Assembly: GCA_958450325.1 (NCBI GenBank)
Contig: OY288253.1
Location: 61,008,266-61,072,265 of the forward strand
Length of the DNA stretch: 64,000 bases
Source: Agrostemma githago
Lineage: Eukaryota; Streptophyta; Magnoliopsida; Caryophyllales; Caryophyllaceae
Reading direction: 5' to 3'
Shown here in pieces: positions 34,989 through 45,345 of this stretch. Positions within the stretch are counted from its first letter, which is position 1; each line of letters starts with the position of its first letter. The notes under the pieces are model-generated. The model saw only the letters and a program-made list of their open reading frames with translations. It made no database searches and was not told the origin of the DNA. A program made the translations under genes and the position numbers.

Positions 34989-36948
34989 TGTAACAGCCCT
35001 AAATTTTCGCAACCAAAATAGAAGAATAAAATAGGAAAATTTAAAGCCGTTACTCCGCATTTAGCTCACAAGGCCAAATGCAAGGCAAAAGAATAGTATA
35101 AGAATTAAAAAGAAATATAAATCCGATAAATAATTAAATGAAAACGTTGCAGCGGAAGACTTAAGTCCCACAAAACCCAAAACGGTTCAAAACAACTTCA
35201 ACCCAAAGTTCAACATAAATATAAATAGTTTGGAGGTAAACGTTAAATAATTAAATCCTTCCTCGCTCAGCATCCCGAACCAAATGCACCCATGCAGCAT
35301 ATTAAGTGTACCTATCAACTGTACCCAAAACACAAATAGGTACAGATTCCAGCGGGGGAACGACCCAAAACAAAAGGACGTCAGCAAAGCTGAGTAAAAT
35401 ATATTATATTGAGAACGTAAAATAATAATTATAATTTGTAGTAAACTGAAATCAGAGTTAAATATTATTGTCTCAATACCAAACCAAAATACTGTAAAAA
35501 TAGTAGTCAAAACCAAAACCAACCAAAATATATTGTTTCCACCTGTGTGCCAAGGTCCTACCCTTTTGCACAGTCTAGAGGTATCACCTATGCTTAGCTA
35601 GACTTACTATAGTGCGCACTACTCACATTTGGGCAGTCAGTAGGATGAGGCTGCCAAATGAGGAAGTCTAACTACCTAGCAAGTGGGGGACCGGAAAAAC
35701 CCCACTTAACACAACTCGGGCCAGGAGTTCAGTTTCGGGATGAAATCCCAAGGACGTCTCAGACGCACCTTAACCTCATAGACCAACAGAGCTCCCAGAG
35801 TCTGTTATAACCACCAAAAGAATTGTACCAAAATAATACCATACTTGTGTCACAAAATTCCAACATCCAAAATATCACAAGAGTGTCATAAAAATTCATC
35901 GTTGACAAAATAATTATAAAACCGTTTCAAAAATATAATTTAAACCAAACATGCTCTTTACTTAAAGATGAAAAGGTCAAAACGTCCTTACCTCTCGAGA
36001 CGATAAATCCAGCTAATATTAATCCAAAAATTCTTTCTCCTCGAACCCACAAGCTACAATAGTATTAATAAATTGATTCATTATTCTAGTCAATATAACA
36101 ACGAGTCTAATTGTAGTAACTGGGTAGCAACACTCACCTAAATACTACTCTTTATTGACATAAGAATTCAACTAATCCAATAATTATACGCAACCAATTA
36201 ATCCCAATACACACAAACTAACCTCCATTAACATCCTCCACTTCTAATACTCCCTGACCTTATCTCCACAAAACTGATTTGCTCCAAACCATATATTCAT
36301 TAATTGTAACAGCTAAGCTCGATTACTAGAACCCCAAAAATCAAAATCCAAAGTTAATTAAAGGCTCCGGCACTCCCTTAAGACAAATACAGTAACCAAT
36401 ATCTAATCCCCACATAACACAATCATTATTATCACTTGTCAAATCAATAAACAACAATTCTAATCGACACCCCTTTCATACCACTCAAAACATAGAATCC
36501 GATAAATAATGCTATAAATTTACTTACAGTTTATACAATATGTAGGAGGAAAAAAAACGGTGATTGAACTCGGGAACCGGTGCTCGGATGATCGGAAACA
36601 AAGCTTGACTAGGGCGACAAGATGAAGAAAAGAAAAGGGGAAAGTAAGAATTTTGGTGTGTGAAGAAAGCAGGGGTGCGTGGGTGGGGTTTAAATAGAAA
36701 TAGTTAGGTTTTTTTTTCTTTTCTTTTTTATCCTTGTTGTGTTTGACCCAAAAATCGAATCCGATATAAAGTCGGTTTATAAAATAACGTTTCACTTTAA
36801 GAAATTCAAAACCGATTTATTATAAGACGACCCAAAATACTTTAATATTATAATGACATAAAAATATTTTTCCAACTTAAAAGCCCGATTTAAATAAAAG
36901 TAGAAAAGTCAGCTTAATAATTGACTCAGAAAATAACGGGGTGTTACA
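34989..36948 (-). repeat. Chromovirus 5' LTR
   Basis: Same ends as the copy at 29017. Has a 7 bp extra piece near 36077 and several single-base changes relative to that copy. Confidence 0.93.
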
Positions 36949-37172
36949 TCAACTCTCGCTTTAAGCTCTTCCCCGGTAAGTTGAAATCAAAATGGTCGGG
37001 TCCATTCGAAGTGACCAAGGTGCAACCATATGGATCAATAGAGATTTCTAGCCCGGAGACCGGGAAATTTATGGTTAATGGACAACGTTTGAAGATTTAT
37101 CACCCCGGTCACGTTCCTGAGACCTTCGCTACCATGAAGATTGGTGAGCTCCCATTGGGGAGCGATGTCTAA
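36949..37172 (+). CDS. Athila-inner integrase C-terminal end
   Basis: Continues the integrase frame after the insertion: FKLFPGKLKSKW, GPFEVTKV, then a hydrophilic tail and a TAA at 37170. The matching uninterrupted stretch in Athila-outer is at 63035-63290 (minus). This is the conserved end of Athila integrases. A start codon of its own (36921) lies in the chromovirus LTR and is not meaningful. Confidence 0.9.
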
Positions 37173-37481
37173 CCCCCTCTCGAAATTGAAGTAGGTTTGG
37201 TGGTATCCTCAACAACCACCTTGTACATATGTATTATATTTCTTTGTGTTGTTAGTTTGTTAGCTTGAGAAGAATGGTTGAACTTGGATTTCGCCATGGA
37301 GCACTTAATTTGGATGAAGACCACGCTTTATGGAGAAGTTATGGAGCTAAATTGAAGACCACAAGCATGTTTGTGGTAGATTTTGATTACGTAATGTGAG
37401 TCGAGTCAATATTTGAATCCTTAGGTGACTATTGGAAGAGCCATGAAATGGCAAGGTGGAAAAACGAAGAAAACGAGACCG
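37173..37481 (+). other. Athila-inner spacer after pol
   Basis: About 300 bases of non-coding sequence, similar to 62740-63034 of Athila-outer in reverse. No ORF. Confidence 0.7.
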
Positions 37482-37725
37482 CCGGGCGAAATTTCGCCCG
37501 GTGAGACCTGACCGGGCGAAACTTCGCCCTTTGGAAAGTTGCCAGAATTGCCGAAATCGAAGCAGATACCACCGGGCGAAATTTCGCCCGGTGATATTTT
37601 GACCGGGTGAAATTTCACCCGGTGGGAAAAAATGACAGAAAACGATTTTCACGACGAAAAGTCCGTCGGGTGAAATTTCACCCGGTGGCGCTTGACCGGG
37701 TGAAATTTCACCCGGCGGCACGGGC
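37482..37725. repeat. Palindrome array between integrase and env-like gene
   Basis: About six palindromes of the form CCGGGCGAAATTTCGCCCGG or CGGGTGAAATTTCACCCG, 20 to 45 bases apart. The same array is at 62382-62731 in Athila-outer, and the motif recurs in the LTRs. It lies upstream of the env-like ORF, where a separate promoter would be expected. Confidence 0.88.
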
Positions 37726-38049
37726 TTGGCCAATTCACCTATAACATACCTCTTCACTACAATTTCAATTCCCTCCATATGTACCACCCATAACTTTTCC
37801 TCCAAAAAATTTTACACCAAATTTTTACCACCAACTTTAAAACTTTCACTTTCCCTCCCAACCACCCTTATTTATATCACCCTTTTTACCTCACAATTCA
37901 CTCCACATTTTCACCCATCATAAATACATTAAACCACTTTCCATACCCATTCACATTCAAACCTCCATTCCATTTCCACTTGGTGATTATATTCTTGGGT
38001 CTTTGAAGAGGGAAGAAGCTAAAGTTTTGGGATTTTTCTTGCAACTATT

Positions 38050-39117
38050 ATGGAGACAAGAGCTCAACGAGCCGCGCGAAAACAAGGTATGGCTTTGACT
38101 TCTAAACCTCCTAAATGTTCATCTTCTAGTAAGCCTTTGAAGCCTAAACTCTCACCTTGTCCTAATACACCTTTGGCTCAAACCTTTTCTGAAAAAGCTT
38201 TTCAGAGTACAAGGTGGCCTTGTCCATTCACAACGAAAATTATAGGAATTAAGAACGATATTGGAGAGTTATCGTCTAGGATTGGTACTAGTAAGCTACT
38301 TAATTTTGTGCCTTGCACAAATAAAGATCTGACTTGTGAATTTTTAGGTACCTTTACCATCGATAACCCGACCACACCAAGAGAGTTTAAATTTAGACTC
38401 TTCGATAGAAATCACTGTTTAAATGTTTCCGACTTTGGCTTAGCTCTAGGTTTACCCTCATCGGGTACCGGACTAAGTGAACCCCTAAGTGATTCGCAGA
38501 GTAGTGCGACTAGGAGAGACTTGTGGAGGCGCATAGCGCCGGGTCAACGTGATTTCGAACCAAATTCTAGCTTTACCGCCGAAATTCGTAACCCTGCCAT
38601 CCGTTATTTTGCTGAAATCCTTTCCCACTGCCTTTTGCCATCTGCTGATAACATTATCAACCTCAATGTGTGTGTCTTAAAATTGATTTGTGACTCTTTG
38701 ATCGGTAACCCTTACCCTCTTGACCTACCTATTGTCGTGGCGTTACACTTTCATCAAATTATAATTGACCAACGCCCCTCTGTCGACTGTGGTGGTCTTG
38801 TAACTTTAACAGCAAGAAATTTGGATTATGCGACCGACCATCTCAAACCACATGACCCCCGTGTCTGGCTTGACGAGGCCTACTTCCCTTCTTGGATTTT
38901 TCATGTGCCTGACCACCGCCTCGTCTCTCTTGGCCACGGTCGTGCCTTAATTGTCCCCAACAAAAACCGAACCAATATTTATAACTGTCAAAATTGGGAC
39001 CTAACTCCAGGTCCCTGTGAATTCCAACTGACCGAATTGGGGGAAATAGGAGTTTGGGAGTACGCCGGTGAAGGAACTCCTACGGCTTCTTATGCGTCAA
39101 ACGACTATTCAACCTAG
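38050..39117 (+). CDS. Athila-inner env-like ORF (Athila ORF of unknown function)
   Basis: 355 codons, unbroken. It begins METRAQRAARKQGM, then a Ser/Lys/Pro-rich N-terminus and a conserved globular part with LGTFTIDNPTT, LALGLPSSGTGLSE, NPAIRYFAEILSHCLLPSA and SCVxLICDSL-like blocks. It is recognisable as the ATHILA ORF lying after pol where retroviruses have env. I see no clear signal peptide or transmembrane helix, so an envelope role is not supported by the sequence. The last ~15 residues differ from Athila-outer, which continues for about 60 more codons after VWEYA; the end here looks altered by a deletion. Probably expressed from its own promoter or a spliced RNA (inference). Confidence 0.82.
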   Translation: METRAQRAARKQGMALTSKPPKCSSSSKPLKPKLSPCPNTPLAQTFSEKAFQSTRWPCPFTTKIIGIKNDIGELSSRIGTSKLLNFVPCTNKDLTCEFLGTFTIDNPTTPREFKFRLFDRNHCLNVSDFGLALGLPSSGTGLSEPLSDSQSSATRRDLWRRIAPGQRDFEPNSSFTAEIRNPAIRYFAEILSHCLLPSADNIINLNVCVLKLICDSLIGNPYPLDLPIVVALHFHQIIIDQRPSVDCGGLVTLTARNLDYATDHLKPHDPRVWLDEAYFPSWIFHVPDHRLVSLGHGRALIVPNKNRTNIYNCQNWDLTPGPCEFQLTELGEIGVWEYAGEGTPTASYASNDYST

Positions 39118-41352
39118 ACACCCCTGCAAGAGTCGGTAGATAATATGGTTTGTGTTTGTTGTGGGTATGTATGTGGATTAGGTCGGTGAGTCTTTAATCA
39201 ATCATTGAAATGATATTGTTCCTTATTCCTTGTCCCATCATTATAATCGTTGTGATTGTTTTATATCGAACCAAAATTGCAAGCTATCCCATTGTCCGAT
39301 TGGTATTTTGCGGCCGTCGCGGCCTTGGTTTTGCTCCCGGTCTTTAGGCGATGTGATTACGCCGTTGACCCTTTTGAAAATCCAAATTTTAATCAAGTTT
39401 TCTCAATTTTTCTTAATCCGGGCTAGGTGACGTGACTACACCTATGCCCAATTTTTCACCCTTCGTTTTAATTTCTTTTCTTCTCTTTTATTTCTTTTTC
39501 AACTTATTAGCCACTTGGCTAGGGTCTAGGTGATGTGATTGCACCTAGGCCCGCCACAATTTTATCGCTTTCTTCATTTTTCATTTTCTTTTCTTTTCTC
39601 AAAAAAAAAATTTTGAAAAAAACCGAAAACATTTGAAAAATCCTAAAAATCCAAAAAGATTTTTCTTTTCCGTCTTTTTCATTCTTCCCCTACTTGTCCA
39701 TTGAGGACAATGTACAGTTTTAGTGTGGGGTAGGAGTCTACTATCTTTTATTCTGCTAAAAATCTTTTCAAAATCCATAAAAATTTGAAAATTTCGAAAA
39801 ATCAAAAACATTTTTTCCTTTTTCTTTTCCTTTTTATTTTCTTGTTTCTCGTTATGTTTTCAAGTCCCGTGTACGGTCTTGTTCTCCACTCTTACAGGTA
39901 ACCACCACCTTGAAGCGCGAATTGAAGAGATTATGAAAGCATCCGCTTGGTAACTTCCTTCCTTCTTTCTTTAATTTTGTAGAGGAGTTAGGTTGTTGCT
40001 ATTAGAGGCTCTCGAAGTTGAGCATTTTGGGTGTTGTGGTTGATTGTGTGCTTGAATGTTGATGGAGTATAGAGTACAAGACTTTACTTGTGTTTTCTTT
40101 TATTTTTCCTTTTTCTTTTTCGTGTGTTCCTTTTTACTTTTGTATAGAGTGTCTAGGACTAAATGTTTTCGAAAACCCGATTACAAGCTTATTACAAGAG
40201 TTTACATTCCATTGTAGATAACCCATTGTAGATTTTGGACCTTAATCTAGTAGAATGACTCTTAATCAATGAATTTGTTGATCCTTTAGCTTGAGTCCAC
40301 CTTTTCTACTAGAGGTTTACTTCGGGGTTTGCATTTGACCACCTTGACCACCCATGGAAGAGTTAGGCCTTGGTTCCCGCATCCCGTTTTCTAGGTGACC
40401 TTGCTCGAACAACCATTGCACCTTTAGTCCAAATTCCTTCCGCCTTTTCATGGGTTATCCGGGAATAATGCGTGTTCTCGTTTACCTATTTTCCTCCACC
40501 TATACATCACCACAATAAGTTCACAAAAATAACCTCCAAGCTTGGTTAAGAACCACATCAAAATCAAAAAGCCAAAAAAGGGCAAACCAAAGCAAGAGAA
40601 AAGGTCACAAAAATATGAAATACAAGGAGAGAAAAGGAGCTTCAAATGAAATCATATCATCAAAAACATCTCCTTCAAAAAAAAAGCCCTTTGATCGATT
40701 CATCGCCGTGAAGGGCCAACTAGAGGACCGAGTCCCGAGGTAGGAAGATAGCGGTGATTAGTCGATTCACCCCCAATAATTGTAAACACTCCACCTTTTC
40801 TATTTGGGCTAATTTAGGAAATTCGAGTTTGGAACGACCCTCTTGGCTTAGCCAAAGAGAGCGGGACTGCACCTACCTACAGTGTCGAACGAATCCATGG
40901 TTCACTTTTTTCACTCCGTTATACGCCCCGTCGTACCCCTTTAGAAGACTAGGAGGACCTAGGCAAAGTTATCAACACTTATATTGCTTAGTTGTCATAG
41001 TATTAGGCTTTGGTCCTTGTTTACGTGGGTCATTTATCTTGGAAGTTTATTTTTGTTTTAGGTAAGTAATCGGTGTCTTCCCCGCCGTCTCGATGAGGGA
41101 TTCGGTGTTTTAATTTTGCTTTGGATGCGTCTATTCTTTCGTGCTATGTGTTTTTGTGTGTTTAGTCGCATCCAACATTTTGAGCAAGCCCCAACTTGCC
41201 TTGCATGGAAGTACCTTACCTCATGGGTATTTCGATGTGAGTTGAAGGGACGGAGCGGGCCCGTTAATTGCCCCGTATCGGCTTAGCGTAGTCTAGCTAG
41301 TAGTAGTAGGTAATTTCTTTTTGGGTCTTTGCTCGAGGACGAGCAACGGTTT
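39118..41352 (+). other. Athila-inner 3' untranslated region
   Basis: 2.2 kb non-coding, T-rich with low-complexity TTTTC runs at 39470-39840. Its counterpart in Athila-outer is cut into three pieces (13034-14127, 45239-45345, 59845-60904) and serves to prove the nesting. Short ORFs here are not shared. Confidence 0.8.
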
Positions 41353-41365
41353 AGTGTGGGGGAAT
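41353..41365 (+). promoter_or_regulatory. Athila-inner polypurine tract
   Basis: AGTGTGGGGGAAT stands directly before the 3' LTR; classical Athila tract. Confidence 0.9.
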
Positions 41366-43231
41366 TGTTGTGTGCTAAATTTAGACCGTTTTCCCCCTCA
41401 TTTAGACCCATTTTTCCCTCGTTTTACGAGTTTAGAGTGCGATTATCGCCATATTTTGTGTACTTCTCACATTAGCGTCCCTCTTGTGCGTTTTACGTGT
41501 TTTTGGTAGTTTTCTATCGATTTTGATAGGATTTTGCACCGAAATCACGATCGAGCTTCCACGAGCACAAGAGAAGGGAATACCGTCCTAAGAGTAAAGC
41601 ACACAACTTAAAGTTTAAAGTCATCCAATCAATTAACGAATAACGAGACAAGAAAAGAGGCCAGCAAAATGACCGGGCGAAATTTCACCCGGTGAGACAC
41701 CACCGGGCGAAATTTCATCCGACGGTAAAAATGTCTCCCCGAAGATTTTCCGGGACTCTCCACCGGGCGAAACTGACCGGGCGAAATTTCGCTCACCGGG
41801 TGAAATTTCGCCCGATGGGAGGAAGTGCCAAAAACGCGAAAAAAGGAAGAAAATCTGACCGGTTGAAATTTCACCCGGTGGGAATTACTGTCAAGACCGC
41901 AGGGCAAAGTTTCACCCCATGAAGATGCTAAGGGAGATTGTCTCACTAATGAAGCAAGAGTTGGATTTGGGCTTTAGGTTAAATACCCATTAAGAGGGCT
42001 TTAGGTTAAATACCCATTAAGAGGGCTTTAGGTTAAATACTATATATATGTAACCCTAAGTTGTTGCTTAAGCAAGTAGTAGGAGGCCTCCATTAGTGTA
42101 ACATCCATCACATTACACCATCCATTAGTAGAACAATCTAGTAGTAATCTAGTAGTAATTCTCTAAAAACCTAGTAGTTTACATAGTAATTAGTAGTAGA
42201 TCTACTTAGTTTCCATCATCAGTTCTCTAGATTACAAGTTTGTAAGAAGATTATTCAAGTTTTATTGAAGATTTATGGGTTTATTGAAGAATTAGTGACA
42301 AGTTCTTCACTATCTCCATCAAAGCTTCAATTTTTATTCATGCAAACTTCTTATTTCTTGTAGATCTTCACAATTGGTACCTTTCTTTCCACTCTCTTAT
42401 CTCTAGTTTAGATTTAATTTAATTTTCTCATTATTATTTAGTTTAGATCATCTTAGTGTAGTTAGTTTCTCTAGATTAATTTGGTGGTTTCATAGTTTAG
42501 TGGGTAATTGTTAGATTGTAATTTTCTCATCATATTGTTGTTAGTTTCCTTAGATCTAGTTAATATGCATGTTGTAGTTAGTTTTTCCATAGTTAATGTT
42601 TTGTTGTCTTTCATCATGATTAGTGAGTAGATTTCTTGTTGGGGGGTTTAGGGATGAAGACTTGGATTATTTGAATTTAGGGGTATTGGTGGGTTTCTTG
42701 CATGTTGGTTTGCCTTGTTTGTGGTTGTTGTGTCATTGTTGTTTTAGTCCGGCCAACTAGACCGACCTTGACTCATTTCTATCAATATGGGGAAACTCGG
42801 GGTAGAAATTACCATAACAAGAGACTTACCCTTCTTCGCCGCGAAAGCGGGTTTTTAGGTGGGTTGGGTGAAGAAACCGAAAGGTGGCATTCTCCCTTTA
42901 TCAACTTTGCGACAAAAACTCGATCCCGATCTTCTTACATTCCATGTTCCGAATCCCGACTTCTCCCCAACGCCTTTCCCTAGATTAATTACCCTTAGCC
43001 ATTCTCGTAGTGATTCCTCTAGCATAGACTTGACCATAGACTCGACCCTTAGAAAACCCCCCCTCTAGACATCAAACACATCGCTTTAAACTCGTCAATA
43101 CCTCCGTTCCCTGTGGACCGACCTCGACTTACCACGAATACTTGTTTGTTTATGTGTGTCATCTCGAGTCTTATAAATATCGTTTGATCCCCCGTCCTTC
43201 GTTAACGACCGAACCGATTGGGAGGCAATCA
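41366..43231 (+). repeat. Athila-inner 3' LTR (1,866 bp)
   Basis: Starts TGTTGTGTGC, ends GGAGGCAATCA. Differs from the 5' LTR mainly by transitions, one palindrome unit fewer, a shorter TA run, and a 27 bp unit that is present 2.6 times at 41971-42040 but once in the 5' LTR. Confidence 0.93.
41971..42040 (+). repeat. 27 bp tandem repeat private to the 3' LTR
   Basis: Unit starting GCTTTAGGTTAAATACCC at 41971, again at 41998, and partial at 42025. The 5' LTR has one unit (near 22010). Because LTRs are identical at insertion, this arose later. Confidence 0.85.
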
Positions 43232-43236
43232 GTATG

Positions 43237-45102
43237 CCGGATACAATCAAATCAAGATGGCAGAAGAAGACATGAGTAAGACCACCTTCATTACACCTTG
43301 GGGTACTTACTGTTACACCGTTATGCCATTTGGTCTCATCAATGTCGGGGCCACTTATCAAAGAAGCGCCACAACTTTATTACATGACATGATGCATAAG
43401 GAAGTGGAGGTTTATGTGAACGACATGATTGTCAAGTCCAAAGACCGAAACGGGCACATTGCGGCCCTAAGAAAATTCTTTACCCGATTACGCAAGTACA
43501 ACATGAGGCTAAACCCTCAAAAGTGCAGTTTCGGGGTAACATTTGGCAAATTACTGGGCCATATCGTCAGTCAACGCGGCATCGAGGTCGACCCAGCTAA
43601 AATCAAGGCCATTACCGAGATGCAGCCACCTAAAACCGAAAAAAAAATAAGGGGGTTTCTCGAGAAAGTCCAATACATTAGCCGGTTTATTTCAAAGTTA
43701 ACCATGGTATGTGAACTCATTTTCAAGAAACTGAAGATAGGAGAACTAACACTATGGGACGAAAAATGTCAAACGGCTTTCGATAAAATCAAGGAGATTC
43801 TATCTGCACCACCGGTATTAATGCCACCACAACCCGGTTTGCCTTTGTCGTTATACCTAACAACGACCGAGACAGCCATGGGAGCTATGCTAGCCCAGAC
43901 AGTCGATTCAGAAGAGCGGACTATTTACTACATCAGTAAAAAGTTCCTGGAATACGAATGCAAGTATACAATGCTCGAAAAAACATGCCTAGCTTTGGTT
44001 TGGGCCACTAAAAAGCTCCGAGACTATATGCTTAGCCACGAGGTACATGTTTTATCCAAAATGGATCCTATCAAGTACATATTCGAGAAGCCCAACCTTA
44101 ACGGTAGGATGTCCAGATGGACTTTAATGCTAGCAGAGTTTGACCTCAAGTTCGTACCATTAAAAGCCATCAAAGGCCGGGTAGTAGCCGAATTCCTCGC
44201 CGATAGTCCCATACCTAAAGAAGGGCACACTGATACTTGGACTTTTCCATATGAAGACATATTCCATACCGACACCGAGACATGGGATTTGTATTTTGAT
44301 GGGGCGTCCAACTTCCGAGGATTCAGAGTCGGCATTCTGTTGATATCACCGAAAGGAGAGCATACACCGTTATCCATTAAATTGGACTTTGATGTGACTA
44401 ACAACGCAGCCGAGTATGAAGCATGCATTCACGGGTTGCAAGCCGCCGCTGATTTAGGAGTAACAAACCTCCGGGTCCACGGTGATTCATCTCTAGTCAT
44501 CAATCAGGCTCTCCAAAAATGGAAAACTCGGAACGCCAATCTCGTGGCCTACCAGGAGCGGGTAAGGGTTCTCGAAAAACAACTCCAAAAAGTAGAGTAC
44601 ATTTATCTACCCCGAGAAAAGAATAAATTTGCAGATGCACTTTCCAAGTTAGCATCTTTATTAAATATCCCGGGCCCGCACCTAACCAGCATGCCGATCT
44701 GCGTTGAAAGACGGTCCGAGCCAGCCTATAACCAGCATCCAAGACATCGAGATAACTGATCCGGAACCTTGGTATCAGGCTGTTCTAATCTACTTGACGA
44801 CGGGAGAAGATCCTCCGAGAACTGAAAACCGGGCCAAGAAAGCCTTGCGAAGATTGGCAACCCAATTCTTTCGTACGGACGACGGACAGTTATACAAAAA
44901 GACGGCACAGGGGGCTCTCCTCCTGTGCATCGATAAAGTGCAGGCCGAGAAGGTTATGTCCGAGGTACACGATGGTGAAAATGGTCCGCATATGAACGCC
45001 CATATGCTAGCCCAAAAAATCATGAGGCTCGGGTACTATTGGAGCACCATGGAAACCGACTGCCAGTTATATGTCAAACACTTCCATAACTGTCAGATTT
45101 TC
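43237..45102 (+). pseudogene. Tat-mid RT, RNase H, second RNase H and start of integrase (second part)
   Basis: Continues the RT cut at 21394 (AGYNQIKMAEED). The RT active site reads YVNDM where Tat-right has YVDDM, so the first catalytic Asp is lost. Then comes the degenerate first RNase H (LYLTTTETAMGAML) and the second, archaeal-type RNase H with DLYFDGAS, NNAAEYEA, HGDSSLV and FADALSKLAS. A frameshift near 44730 moves the frame to DPEPWYQAVLIY and the integrase zinc-binding HFHNCQ, where a deletion into the LTR begins. The dual RNase H is a known mark of the Tat lineage. Confidence 0.88.
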
Positions 45103-45238
45103 GCCCGAACTCCCACAAAGTTCGGTGGCGCCTCCAATTTTGATTTAAATTTCAATTCGATCCATCTCATATGGAGATTCATTCGCCTCCTCAAACCCGC
45201 GCGTGGTCGCGTCGGGGTGGACCTATGTCATGTCCACA
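45103..45238 (+). repeat. Remnant of the Tat-mid 3' LTR (last 136 bp)
   Basis: From 45103 the sequence equals the last ~135 bases of the 5' LTR (from CCGAACTCCCACAAAG at about 16580 to the CCACA end). It joins integrase coding with a GCC microhomology at 45103-45105. Followed by TSD GTCAT. Confidence 0.9.
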
Positions 45239-45345
45239 GTCATTCTGCTAGATTAAGGTTCAAAATCTACAATGGGTTATCTACAATGGAAAGTAAACCC
45301 TTGTAATAAGTTTGTAATCGGGTTTTCAAAAACATTTAGACTTAG
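45239..45345 (-). other. Athila-outer 3' untranslated region (segment 2)
   Basis: The 107 bases between the two Tat insertions, from GTCAT to CTTAG, match 40160-40260 of Athila-inner in reverse (for example ATGGGTTATCTACAATGG). This proves that both Tat elements entered the same Athila copy. Confidence 0.9.

Larger units (their letters stand above)
29017..36948 (-). mobile_element. Nested chromovirus-like Ty3/gypsy element, deletion derivative
   Basis: 7,932 bp with TSD TCAAC. Two LTRs of 1,951 and 1,960 bp differ by roughly a dozen substitutions and a few small gaps (counted by eye), so it is recent. It reads on the minus strand: 5' LTR on the right, tRNA-Met primer site, gag, the start of protease, then a degraded RT remnant and about 1.5 kb without coding. 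Gag and LTR type resemble the Tekay/Del group of chromoviruses (inference). It lacks RNase H and integrase and would need a helper. Confidence 0.88.
21395..43231 (+). mobile_element. Athila-inner, Athila-type Ty3/gypsy element
   Basis: Complete from LTR to LTR with TSD GTATG: 5' LTR, tRNA-Asp-type primer site, gag, protease, RT, RNase H, integrase, palindrome array, env-like ORF, long 3' untranslated region, purine tract, 3' LTR. About 7.9 kb of its 21.8 kb is the inserted chromovirus. The polyprotein has one frameshift and three stops. In the first ~330 bp of the LTRs I count about eight substitutions plus one repeat-unit gap, so it is clearly older than the chromovirus inside it. Confidence 0.93.
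14128..45238 (+). mobile_element. Tat-mid, Tat-type Ty3/gypsy element, interrupted and 3'-deleted
   Basis: Bounded by TSD GTCAT. Contains a full 5' LTR, primer site, leader, gag-pro-pol, and only the last 136 bp of the 3' LTR. Athila-inner sits in its RT (21395-43231). It has several stops and frameshifts, a changed RT active site, and a deletion running from the integrase zinc-binding region into the 3' LTR that removes the integrase core, the antisense gene region and most of the LTR. It cannot be autonomous. Confidence 0.9.

Noticed and set aside
29215..35522. Identical 111-codon minus-strand ORFs at 29215-29550 and 35187-35522
   Set aside because: They lie at the same place in the two LTRs of one young element; identity reflects the LTR pair, not a conserved protein.
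38050..39117. A true viral envelope glycoprotein
   Set aside because: No signal peptide or transmembrane segment is visible; the ORF belongs to the Athila ORF family placed after pol, whose role is not established.
39470..39840. T-rich low-complexity stretch as a terminator or structured RNA
   Set aside because: Simple-sequence bias shared with the Athila-outer copy; no specific structure could be supported by eye.
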